From Streptomyces humicola (GTDB lineage Bacteria > Actinomycetota > Actinomycetes > Streptomycetales > Streptomycetaceae), in NCBI RefSeq assembly GCF_024436035.1, contig NZ_JANFNG010000040.1:1-52557 (forward strand): DNA of 52,557 bases, given 5' to 3'. Numbering within the stretch: the first letter of the stretch is position 1; every line of letters starts with the position of its first letter. Positions 7,295 to 15,800 of this stretch are shown here, in pieces. Both the position numbers and the translations under genes were made by a program. The notes under the pieces are model-generated. The model saw nothing but the letters and a program-made list of their open reading frames with translations, searched no databases and was not told the origin of the DNA.

Positions 7295-8332
7295 TCACGG
7301 GCCGACCTCGACGGTGGCGGCGACGGGACGGTGGTCGCTGCCGGAGTCGGGCAGCACCCACGAGGTGGTCGGGACGACGCCCTTGACCATGATCTGGTCG
7401 ATGCGCGCCATCGGGAACCGGGCCGGCCAGCTGAAGCCGAATCCGTCACCCGCCGCGCCCTGGGCGGAGCGCAGCTGCGACGTCAGCGGTGCCAGGCTGC
7501 GGTCGTTCATGGTGCCGTTGAGGTCGCCGAGCAGGATCACGTCGTGGAGCGGCTCGGATGCGATCGCCTCGCCCAGCGCGGCCGCGCTGACGTCGCGCTG
7601 GCCGGCGGTGAAGCCGCCCTTCAGGTGCACCCGCACCGATGGCATGTGCGCCACGTAGACGGCGACGTCGCCGTAGGGGGTGGCGACGGTCGTACGCATC
7701 GCGCGCACCCAGCCGAGCTTGATGTCCACCGGCTGCGTGTCCCTGATCGGGTACCTGCTCCACAGCCCGACGGTCCCCTCGACCGCGTGGTAGGGATAGG
7801 CGCCGGCGAGACCGCGTTCATAGACGGGCAGCGCCCTGCCGGTCAGCTCCTCGAGGGCGACGATGCCCGCGTGGGCGGCGAGCACGTGCCGGGTGGTGGC
7901 GGCCGGGTCGGGATTGGCGGCGTCCACGTTGTGGGTGAGGACGGTGAGGTTGCCGCCGGGAGCGGACTTGCCGGTGACCAGTCCGCCGAACAGATCCAGC
8001 CACACCAGCGTCGGCACGACCACCGCGACCAGCGTCAGCGCCGACCTGCGGAGCAGCCCGACCACCAGCAACAGCGGAACGGCGAGGCCGAACCACGGCA
8101 GGAACGTCTCCACCAGGCTGCCGATGTTGCCGACCGAGTCGGGGACGGAGGTGTGGAACGCCATGACCAGGGCGACCGCCACCGCGAGCGTCGCGGTGAG
8201 GCTGCCTCGCCGCCAGGTACGGCCGTCGCGCCAACGGCTGCGCGGACGCGGCCGGCGCCCGTTCCAGGGCGCCGACCCGTTCCAGGGCCCCGTGCTGCCC
8301 GTCGTCCCGTCCGTCGTGTCCGCCTGAGCCAT
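7295..8332 (-). CDS. Membrane-anchored endonuclease/exonuclease/phosphatase family protein
   Basis: The 345-residue protein starts at ATG 8332 (MAQADTTDG); the longer open frame upstream is antisense to panB. After a polar, Pro/Arg-rich cytoplasmic stretch, three hydrophobic segments (about 45-105) are followed by an outward-facing catalytic domain. That domain shows the family pattern: THNVDAANPD, ALEEL with the metal-binding glutamate, a GDLNGTMNDRS strand-loop, and the terminal SDHRPVAATV histidine motif. Such proteins hydrolyse phosphodiesters; the substrate outside the cell is unknown. A double PWNG motif near residue 20 comes from a short local duplication. Confidence 0.85.
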   Translation of the reverse strand: MAQADTTDGTTGSTGPWNGSAPWNGRRPRPRSRWRDGRTWRRGSLTATLAVAVALVMAFHTSVPDSVGNIGSLVETFLPWFGLAVPLLLVVGLLRRSALTLVAVVVPTLVWLDLFGGLVTGKSAPGGNLTVLTHNVDAANPDPAATTRHVLAAHAGIVALEELTGRALPVYERGLAGAYPYHAVEGTVGLWSRYPIRDTQPVDIKLGWVRAMRTTVATPYGDVAVYVAHMPSVRVHLKGGFTAGQRDVSAAALGEAIASEPLHDVILLGDLNGTMNDRSLAPLTSQLRSAQGAAGDGFGFSWPARFPMARIDQIMVKGVVPTTSWVLPDSGSDHRPVAATVEVGP

Positions 8333-8563
8333 GGGCCCCCTTCCGGTCGCGTGCCTGCTCCTACGGGTGGTTACGGCTGGTGGGACGAGCCCTGCCGCGG
8401 GGCGGGTTCCAAGATCGTGGCCCGGACGGGCCTCTGTGACACGATGCGCACATTCGGGCCTCGCCGGGTCCAGGGCTTTCCGCCGCACTCCGCTCGTGCC
8501 AGCATGGAGCTGATCCGGGGACGCCGTCAGGGCGCCTCGAGACGACGAACAGGAGCCGTTGCC
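8333..8563. promoter_or_regulatory. Divergent intergenic region, exonuclease-like gene and panB
   Basis: These 231 bases separate two outward-facing genes and must hold both promoters. I see no convincing palindrome or consensus promoter. The panB ribosome binding site AGGAG is at 8551-8555. Confidence 0.5.
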
Positions 8564-9418
8564 ATGACGCACGTCGAGGCTGCGCACGACCCGAAGGCCC
8601 TCTACGGCGGGACGGGCACCCGCCGTATCACCGTCCGCGACATCGCCGCCGCCAAACACCGCGGCGAGAAGTGGCCCATGCTCACTGCGTACGACGCCAT
8701 GACCGCCTCCGTCTTCGACGAGGCCGGCATCCCGGTGCTGCTCGTGGGCGACTCCATGGGCAACTGTCACCTCGGCTACGACAGCACCGTCCCGGTCACC
8801 ATGGACGAGATCACCATGCTCTCCGCCGCCGTGGTGCGCGGCACCAAGCGGGCGCTGATCGTCGGCGACCTGCCGTTCGGCTCGTACCAGGAAGGTCCGA
8901 CCCAGGCACTGCGCAGCGCCACCCGCCTCGTCAAGGACGCCGGTGTCGGCGCCGTGAAGCTGGAGGGCGGCGAGCGCTCCGCGCACCAGATCGAGCGGCT
9001 GGTCTCGGCCGGCATCCCGGTAATGGCGCATGTCGGCCTCACCCCGCAGTCCGTGAACGCCTTCGGCGGATACCCCGTGCAGGGGCGCGGCGAGGAGGCC
9101 GCGCAGCAGCTGCTGCGGGACGCCAAGGCGGTGCAGGACGCGGGAGCCTTCGCAGTCGTCCTGGAACTGGTGCCGGCCGAGCTGGCCGCCGAGGTCACCA
9201 CCGCGCTGCACGTCCCGACGGTCGGCATCGGCGCGGGGCCGCACTGCGACGCGCAGGTGCTGGTGTGGACGGACATGGCCGGCATGACGGCCGGCCGGGT
9301 GCCGCGCTTCGTCAAGCAGTACGCGCAGCTGCGCGACGTGCTCAGCGGCGCCGCCACGGCCTTCGCCGACGAGGTGGTCGGCGGCGTCTACCCGGCCGCG
9401 GAGCACTCCTTCCACTGA
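8564..9418 (+). CDS. panB: 3-methyl-2-oxobutanoate hydroxymethyltransferase
   Basis: The 284-residue enzyme transfers a hydroxymethyl group from methylenetetrahydrofolate to 2-oxoisovalerate, giving ketopantoate for pantothenate and CoA synthesis. It shows the family landmarks MLTAYDAMTASVFDEAGI, LLVGDSMG with the metal-binding aspartate, VKLEGG, and AHVGLTPQSVNAFGGYPVQG. The start ATG 8564 has AGGAG nine bases upstream; a roughly 20-residue N-terminal extension before the barrel is common in streptomycetes. No panC or panD is adjacent. Confidence 0.95.
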   Translation: MTHVEAAHDPKALYGGTGTRRITVRDIAAAKHRGEKWPMLTAYDAMTASVFDEAGIPVLLVGDSMGNCHLGYDSTVPVTMDEITMLSAAVVRGTKRALIVGDLPFGSYQEGPTQALRSATRLVKDAGVGAVKLEGGERSAHQIERLVSAGIPVMAHVGLTPQSVNAFGGYPVQGRGEEAAQQLLRDAKAVQDAGAFAVVLELVPAELAAEVTTALHVPTVGIGAGPHCDAQVLVWTDMAGMTAGRVPRFVKQYAQLRDVLSGAATAFADEVVGGVYPAAEHSFH

Positions 9419-9437
9419 CTCCACAGAGCGAACCGAC

Positions 9438-9521
9438 GCACTGAGCAAACGGTCACACTGACAAACGGTCGCACTGAGCAATCGGTCGCACTGAGCAATC
9501 GGTCGCACTGAGCAATCGGTC
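9438..9521. repeat. Array of five 16-17-bp direct repeats upstream of the ECF sigma gene
   Basis: Three perfect copies of GCACTGAGCAATCGGTC (9471-9487, 9488-9504, 9505-9521) follow two degenerate ones (9438-9454 and 9455-9470). They lie between panB and the sigma gene, directly abutting an inverted repeat. They do not encode a plausible protein in any frame. Iteron-like arrays can be protein binding sites, but replication slippage would look the same. Confidence 0.9.
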
Positions 9522-9525
9522 GGCG

Positions 9526-9593
9526 CGCTCCGTATGTCCTGGTGGTTCCCGGCGTGCCCGGGAGCCGGGACATACGACAGGACGTACGGAGCG
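9526..9593. promoter_or_regulatory. Large inverted repeat with two alternative pairings before the sigma gene
   Basis: The left arm CGCTCCGTATGTCCTG (9526-9541) pairs with CAGGACGTACGGAGCG (9578-9593) at 15 of 16 positions. Part of the same left arm, CGTATGTCC, is also perfectly complementary to GGACATACG inside the loop (about 9568-9576). The two structures exclude each other. It may terminate panB transcription or be a leader structure for the sigma gene that starts 20 bases later. Confidence 0.7.
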
Positions 9594-9612
9594 AGTCGAC
9601 CGAGGACCGGGC

Positions 9613-10167
9613 ATGCGCGAGGATGCACTCGTGGCCGACCAGCGGCGCTCCCCCGGCTCCGGCCGGGAGGAGGAACTGATGCGGGCGTTGTATCGCGATC
9701 ACGCGGGCCCGCTGCTCGCGTACGTCTCCCGCCTGGTGGGCGGCGATCGGTATCTCGCCGAGGACGTGGTGCAGGAGACCCTGCTGCGTGCCTGGCGGAG
9801 TGCCCCCCGGCTCGATCCGACCGCCAGATCGCTGCGCCCGTGGCTGGTGACCGTGGCGCGCAGGGTGGTCATCGACATCCACCGCCGTCGTCTCGCCCGG
9901 CCCGACGAGACGGGCCCCGTCGCCCTGGAGCGGGTCCCCGCGGAGGACGAACTCGAGCGTGCGCTGCGGCTGATGACGATCTCGGACGCGCTCGACGAGC
10001 TTTCCGACGCCCATCGCCAGGTGCTCATCGAGACATACTTCAAGGGGCGCACCGCCAACGAGGCCGCGACCGAACTCGGAGTGCCGCCGGGTACCGTACG
10101 GTCGCGGCTCTTCTATGCCTTGCGCAGCCTGCGGATCGCGTTGGAGGAGAGAGGTGTGACCCCATGA
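9613..10167 (+). CDS. ECF-family RNA polymerase sigma factor
   Basis: The 184-residue protein has the two-domain ECF layout. Region 2 (about 25-90) contains LYRDHAGPLLAYVSRLVG, the DVVQETLLRAWR segment and RPWLVTVARRVVIDIHRRR. Region 4 (about 125-175) has the helix-turn-helix NEAATELGVPPGTVRSRLFYAL that recognises the -35 element. A GAGGA site precedes ATG 9613 by seven bases; GTG 9631 is a possible alternative. The stop overlaps the start of the anti-sigma gene by four bases, so the pair is probably made in step. It shows no extra domains. The likely target is its own operon and perhaps the exporter downstream. Confidence 0.93.
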   Translation: MREDALVADQRRSPGSGREEELMRALYRDHAGPLLAYVSRLVGGDRYLAEDVVQETLLRAWRSAPRLDPTARSLRPWLVTVARRVVIDIHRRRLARPDETGPVALERVPAEDELERALRLMTISDALDELSDAHRQVLIETYFKGRTANEAATELGVPPGTVRSRLFYALRSLRIALEERGVTP

Positions 10168-10871
10168 ATGACCACGACCACCTCGATCCCCATGCGACCC
10201 CCCGCGACCCCCATGTCGATGTGGCTGCCTACCTCCTCGGGGCGCTGGACGGCGACGCAATGGACCAATTCGAGCGGCACCTCGCCACCTGCGCCGTGTG
10301 CTCCGCCCGGCTCGACGAGCTCAGTGGCGTGGTGCCGGTGCTTGCGGAGGTGAAGGCGACGGGCGTGCCCCGGCCGCCGGGCGACGGGATGCTCGACCGG
10401 CTGCTCGGCTCGGTGGCGGCCGAGCGCCGTGCGAAGCAGCGACGCCGCGTGCTGGTGGGTGTCGCCGCCTCGGTGCTGATCGTGGCCGGGCCGACAGCGG
10501 CCGTCCTCGGGACGCAGGCCTCCGGGCCGCCGCCATACGTCCAGACCCAGCCGGGCGCGCAGTACAGCGCGACCGACCCGAGCAGCGGCGCACACGCGAC
10601 CCTGCGGCTGACCGGGCAGAAGTGGGGTACCCACGTCGATCTGACGCTCACCAGCGTCTACGGCCCGAATACCTGCCGTCTGGTGGCGGTCGGCCGCTCC
10701 GGGCGACAGGAGACGGTGGCCAACTGGACGGTGCCGACGTCGGGTTACGGCACCGAATATCAGCCCGCCCCGCTCACGGTCCAGGGATCCACCGCCATGT
10801 CGCCGTCCGACATCGCCCGGTTCGACGTCATCGCCTCGACCGGGCAGCATCTGGTCAGCGTGCCGGTGTAA
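10164..10871 (+). CDS. Membrane anti-sigma factor with zinc-binding (ZAS) domain
   Basis: The 235-residue protein has the ZAS signature His39-x3-Cys43-x2-Cys46 (ERHLATCAVC) preceded by an acidic, His-rich N terminus with further possible zinc ligands. One membrane span (about 95-116, VLVGVAASVLIVAGPTAAVL) leads to an extracytoplasmic domain of about 110 residues. The C-terminal domain with a VYGPNTCRLVAVGRSGRQE segment is typical of actinobacterial ECF anti-sigma factors. It should hold the upstream sigma factor at the membrane until an envelope or redox signal releases it. The signal is unknown. Confidence 0.9.
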   Translation: MNDHDHLDPHATPRDPHVDVAAYLLGALDGDAMDQFERHLATCAVCSARLDELSGVVPVLAEVKATGVPRPPGDGMLDRLLGSVAAERRAKQRRRVLVGVAASVLIVAGPTAAVLGTQASGPPPYVQTQPGAQYSATDPSSGAHATLRLTGQKWGTHVDLTLTSVYGPNTCRLVAVGRSGRQETVANWTVPTSGYGTEYQPAPLTVQGSTAMSPSDIARFDVIASTGQHLVSVPV

Positions 10872-10876
10872 CCGGC

Positions 10877-10910
10877 GTGTCGGTGCCGGTGTCGGTGCCG
10901 GTGTCGGTGG
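10877..10910 (+). repeat. 12-bp tandem repeat between the anti-sigma and ABC genes
   Basis: The unit GTGTCGGTGCCG occurs twice exactly and a third time in part. It lies in the 81-base gap before the ABC ATPase gene. It is probably slippage-derived spacer, not regulatory. Confidence 0.8.
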
Positions 10911-10952
10911 CCTGTCGGCGGTTTGTCGGTGGCGTCGGCGACAGTCGGTCGC

Positions 10953-11960
10953 ATGACGAGTTCAAAAGTGACCAGGACGGCCGGCGCTGGTCGGGTGGCC
11001 GTCGAGGTACGGGGCCTGGTCAAGCACTACGGCGAGACCAGGGCGCTGGACGGCGTGGACCTGGACGTGCGCCAGGGCACCGTCCTCGGCGTGCTGGGGC
11101 CCAACGGTGCGGGCAAGACCACCCTCGTACGCATCCTGTCCACCCTGATCGCGCCGGATGCGGGCAGCGCGCGTGTCGCCGGGTACGACGTGGTGGCCCA
11201 GCCACGGCAGCTGCGCCGGGTGATCGGGCTGACCGGCCAGTACGCCTCGGTGGACGACAAGCTCTCCGGGCGCGAGAACCTCTACATGATCGGCCGGCTG
11301 CTCGACCTGTCCCGCAAGGAGGCGAGGCGGCGCGCCGACGAGATGTTGGAGCGCTTCTCGCTGACCGACGCCGCCAAGCGGCCTGCCCTGCAGTACTCCG
11401 GTGGCATGCGTCGCCGCCTCGACCTGGCCGCGTCCATGATCGGGCATCCGGCGGTGCTCTACCTCGACGAGCCGACGACCGGTCTCGACCCGCGCACCCG
11501 CAACGAGGTGTGGGAGGAGGTGCAGCGCATGGTCGCCGACGGCGCGACGGTGCTGCTCACCACCCAGTACATGGAGGAGGCCGAGCAGCTCGCGAACGAA
11601 CTGACGGTCTTCGACCGGGGGCGGGTGATCGCCTCGGGGCGGGTGGACGAGCTGAAGGCGAAGGTCGGCGGCCGGACGCTGCAGATACGGCCTGCGGATC
11701 CGGGGCAGCTGGCCGCCATGGCGCGGATGTTGCCGCAGTCGACGCCGGATCCGGAGACGAGCGTGCTCAACGTTGCAATCCGCAGCGACGAGCAACTGAC
11801 CGAGGTGATCGGCAGGTTGGGCGCCGGCGGTTTCGCGATCGCCGGGATCAGCACCCATCTGCCCAGCCTGGACGAGGTGTTCCTCGCCATCACGGGCCAG
11901 AAGGCGTCCGTTCCGGCACAGGACCGCGGCGCGAGCGAACTCGAGGAGATGGTCGCATGA
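10953..11960 (+). CDS. ABC exporter ATP-binding protein, DrrA-like
   Basis: The 335-residue ATPase has Walker A GPNGAGKTT (about 49-57), Q-loop GLTGQYASVDDKLSGRENL, signature YSGGMRRRLDLA (about 148-159), Walker B VLYLDEPTTGLD and a switch region TTQYMEEAEQ with glutamine replacing the usual histidine, as in DrrA-type drug exporters. The extra C-terminal domain with LPSLDEVFLAITG is also the DrrA hallmark. ATG 10953 is chosen because an upstream GTG would add only low-complexity residues. The stop overlaps the permease start by four bases. The sigma/anti-sigma pair upstream may control it. The exported compound is unknown. Confidence 0.92.
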   Translation: MTSSKVTRTAGAGRVAVEVRGLVKHYGETRALDGVDLDVRQGTVLGVLGPNGAGKTTLVRILSTLIAPDAGSARVAGYDVVAQPRQLRRVIGLTGQYASVDDKLSGRENLYMIGRLLDLSRKEARRRADEMLERFSLTDAAKRPALQYSGGMRRRLDLAASMIGHPAVLYLDEPTTGLDPRTRNEVWEEVQRMVADGATVLLTTQYMEEAEQLANELTVFDRGRVIASGRVDELKAKVGGRTLQIRPADPGQLAAMARMLPQSTPDPETSVLNVAIRSDEQLTEVIGRLGAGGFAIAGISTHLPSLDEVFLAITGQKASVPAQDRGASELEEMVA

Positions 11961-12769
11961 GTGCCGTCACGGTCGATGCACCCGTCGGCGAGGGCCGGAT
12001 CGGGGTGCGGGCCAATCTGCGGCACATCGGGGCGCTCGCCCGCCGCAACGCGCTGCGGATCAAGCAGGATCCGGAGTCGATGTTCGACGTGTTGCTGATG
12101 CCGATCATCTTCACGCTGCTGTTCGTCTACGTCTTCGGCGGCGCGATCTCCGGCAAGGGCCACCAGCACGAGTACCTCAACTACGTGATCCCGGGCCTGT
12201 TGGCGATGATGGGCATGAACATCGCCATGAGCGTCGGCACCGGCATCAACGACGATTTCAAGAACGGCGTGATGGACCGCTTCCGGACGATGCCCATCGC
12301 CAGGTCCTCCGTCCTGATCGCGAAGATCGTCGTCGAGATGGGACGGATGCTGATCGCGGTCGCGATTCTGCTCGGCATGGGGTTCCTGCTGGGCCTGACC
12401 ATTCACACCTCGGTGTCCATGCTGCTCGCCGCGGTCGCACTGGCCATGCTGTTCGGTGCGTCGCTGATGTGGATCTTCATTCTGCTGGGACTGACCATGA
12501 AGACGGCGCAGGCCGTGCAGGGGGTTGCCATGCTGGTGCTGATGCCGTTGCAGTTCGGCAGCTCGATCTTCGCGCCGCCGAGCACGATGCCGGGCTGGCT
12601 GGAGGGGTTCACCAAGTACAACCCGCTCTCCAACCTCGCCGACGCCTCCCGCGCCCTCGTCAACGGCGGCGCGGTCGCCCACTCGGTGTGGATGACGCTC
12701 GCCTGGACCGTCGGGATCACGGCGGTGACGGCGCCGCTCGCGGTCGCCAAGTTCCGCAAGAAGACCTGA
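11957..12769 (+). CDS. ABC-2 type permease, DrrB-like
   Basis: The 270-residue protein has about six membrane spans and the ABC-2 pattern: a cytoplasmic N terminus (ALARRNALRIKQDPESMFDVLLMPIIF), an NYVIPGLLAMMG segment, the amphipathic FKNGVMDRFRTMPIARSS loop that couples to the ATPase, and FTKYNPLSNLADASRAL near the end. It starts at ATG 11957, overlapping the ATPase stop, and should form the exporter with it. It converges with the SARP gene. Confidence 0.92.
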   Translation: MSAVTVDAPVGEGRIGVRANLRHIGALARRNALRIKQDPESMFDVLLMPIIFTLLFVYVFGGAISGKGHQHEYLNYVIPGLLAMMGMNIAMSVGTGINDDFKNGVMDRFRTMPIARSSVLIAKIVVEMGRMLIAVAILLGMGFLLGLTIHTSVSMLLAAVALAMLFGASLMWIFILLGLTMKTAQAVQGVAMLVLMPLQFGSSIFAPPSTMPGWLEGFTKYNPLSNLADASRALVNGGAVAHSVWMTLAWTVGITAVTAPLAVAKFRKKT

Positions 12770-12807
12770 CGCCGCCACACATCACCACCCCCGCAGGGCG
12801 CCGTCCG

Positions 12808-15800
12808 TCAGCGGCACGCGTCGTGCGCCACGGCGAGTGCCTCCTCAGCGGTGAGGCGCTCGCCCTCGGCGTAGGCGGCCTCGTACGCCTCGTCACCGAG
12901 GAGGGGACGCAGCAGCCCGGCGGCTTCCTCCAACTCCTGGCGTTCCATCGGGCTGCTGCTGTCGGGGTGCAGCAGATGATGTGCGCCGAGCAGGACCGCC
13001 CCCCGCCTGGCGCGCTCGGCGGCGGCCTCAGGGCCGCCGCCGCCGCGCGCCGTCGTGCTCATCGCCACCACCCCGATGATCAACGGCATCAGGACAACGC
13101 CCATCCGCGGGGCCATGGCCTCGGAGAGCGGATGGCCGAGCAGTCTGTCATAGCAACGGCGGGCCATGAGCAAGCCCTCCATCGGGTCCCCGGCGCGCGC
13201 CGCCAGCCAGCCGCCGAAGGCGTCGAGCATGCCGGCGACGAACCCGGGCGTGCCGGGCAGCAGTTCTTCCCGCATCGCGTCGAGCTGGAGATGTGCCTCC
13301 TCCAGGTGGCCGCCCCTGCCGAAGAGCAGGATCAGCAGCATCCGGCCCATCATCCGGGCACCGCTCCCCACCGTGCCGAACCGCTCGGCGTCCTCGATGC
13401 CGACGTGGATCAGCCGCTCGCCCTCGGCGCTCTTCCCGCCGTTGAGGAGGGCCTGGCCCAGCCGAACGGTGAGCTCGGGCACCTGCTGATGGGCGCCGAG
13501 TTCGCGGGCGATGGCGAGCGCCTCGCGGCAGCACTGCGCCGACTGGTCGAACTCGCCCAGCGCGATCGCCGCTTCAGCCTCCGCCGCCAGCGCCTCCGCC
13601 ACGCCCCAGCGGTCGCCGATCCGCGTGAACAGCTCACGGCTCTCCCGCGCGTCGTCCAGCGACTGGGCGAGCCGCCCCGCGGCGTCGTTGAGCACCTTGG
13701 CCCGGATCTGCAGGGCGAAGGCCAGCTCCCACACCTTGCCGTGGGCGCGGCAGACGTCGACGAGCTCGTCGAGGAGCCTGGTTATCTCGTCGAAGAGCCC
13801 GCCGATCCAGGAGGCGAACGGCCGCAGTATGCCGGCGCGCGAACTCGCCTGCGGCAGCGGCGGGGCGTATGCGGCCATCATTGCCTCGCAGCGCGCGCGG
13901 TCGGGAGTGGAGGACAGCCGCACCAGATCGTTGTCGGTGGCCGTGATCTGGATCAGACGCAACCACCGCCGGGCCTCATCGAGCTGCTCGGCGGGCATGG
14001 GCAGCGGCGCGTCGAGCGGCTCGGCGGTGAGCGGCAGCAACGGCGCCGGGGGATCGCCGAACGGGTCGGGGCCGAGGGCCGCCACCTCCCGTGCCCAGGT
14101 GGACAGTTCGCTCTGGTAGTTGCGCATCGACCAGAACCACGAGCAGGAGAGCACCAGTTGCAGCGCCTCCTGCTCGTCACGGGTGTCGACGGCGCGGTGC
14201 AGCGCCGCCCGGATGTTGTCGTGCTCGCCCTCCAGCCGCTCCAGCCACCGTAGTTGCTCCCGTCCGCGCAGCTTCGGGTCGGCAGTACGTGCGAACTCGC
14301 GGTAATACGCGATGTGGCGGGCGCCGACCGCACGCTCCTCGCCTGCCTCGGCGAGCCGCTCGGCGGCGTACTCGGCGATGGTCTCCAGCATCCGGTAGCG
14401 GGCGCCGTCCTCAACCGCGAGATCGGCGACCACCAGCGACTTGTCGACAAGGGAACCCAGCAGGGAAGCGACGTCCCGCACATCCAGTGCGGCGTCCCCG
14501 CACACGGCTTCCGCGGCGGCGAGGTCGCAGCCGCCGGAGAAGACCGACAGCCGGCGCAACAGCGTCCGCTCCCCCGCTTCGAGGAGCTCCCAACTCCAGT
14601 CGACGACCGCACGCAGCGTCTGCTGCCTCGGCAGCAGCGTTCTGCTGCCGGCGGTCAGCAGCCGGAAGCGGTCGTCGAGCCGGTCGGCGATCTGGCGTGG
14701 CGTCAAACTGCGCAGCCGGGCCGCGGCGAGCTCGAGGGCGAGCGGCAGGCCGTCGAGGCGGCGGCAGATCTCGGCACAGGCCTCGGGATCGTCGTCGGGG
14801 TCGAAACCCGGGCGCGCCGAGGCGCCGCGGTCGGCGAGCAGTCGCAGCGCGGTGGGCTCGGGCAGCGGGTCGACGGGACGCACCGACTCGCCGGGCACAC
14901 CGAGCGGTTCGCGGCTGGTGGCGAGGACCGTCACCTGCGGGCAGTGCACCAGCAGCCGCTCGGCGAGACCGGCGCAGGCGCCGATGAGGTGTTCGCAGTT
15001 GTCGAGGACGAGCAGGAGCTGACGACTTGAGCAGTACTCGGTGAGGGTGGCGAGCGCGTCCTGGTGCCTGGCCGCATCGGCGAGCGCCCGGTCAGCGCTG
15101 CCGGCGTGGATCGCCGTCTCGCGCAGCCTCAGGGCGCTCAGCACCACCTCGGGCACGGTGCGCCCGTCGGCGACGGGCGCCAGCTCGGCCAGCCAGGCGC
15201 CATCGGGCCACCGCTGCCCGTACCGGTCGGCGGCCTCCTGCGACAGCCGGGTCTTGCCGGAGCCCCCCGGCCCGGTGAGGGTGACCAGGCGGGACGCGGC
15301 CAGATCGTCACGCAGCGCGGCGAGGTCGCCCTCGCGCCCGACGAAGCTCGTCAGCCGCGCCCGCAGATTCCCCTTGCCGACCACCCTCTTGCCGACCACC
15401 CCCTTGCTGATCGCCGGCGTATGCGCCGGCGGACCGAGCAACTCGGCGTGCAGAGCGCGCAGTTCCGGTCCCGGATCGGCGCCGAGCCCCTCGGCGATGG
15501 CGGCGCGTATCTGCTCGTAGGCGGCGAGGGCCTCGGCCGTACGCCCCGCGTCGCGCAGGGTGCGGATGCGCAGGGCGTGCAGCTGCTCGTCGAGCGGGTG
15601 CGCCGCGCAGAGCGCTTCGAGCTCGGGCAGGACGCGTTCGGCGTTGCCGAGCGCCGCGTCGGCGGTGAGCCGCAGCCTGACCGCCTTCGCGTGCAGCACC
15701 TCGGCGCGGCCCGCGTGCGCGGCGCGGTCGGGCAGATCGGCGAGGGGCGCACCGCCGTCCCACAGCGCGTGCGCGTCGTCCAGCAGCCCGGCCGCCTTGG

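Noticed and set aside
9438-9521. CRISPR array
   Set aside because: Units are 16-17 bases with no spacers and no cas genes nearby; it is a simple tandem array.
8333-9628. N-terminal extension of the exonuclease-like protein across panB
   Set aside because: The frame is antisense to the well-supported panB gene and carries no signature; the internal ATG at 8332 is the sensible start.
10877-10910. GTGTCGGTGCCG repeat as a regulatory site for the exporter
   Set aside because: It is a short low-complexity run with no dyad symmetry; slippage explains it adequately.
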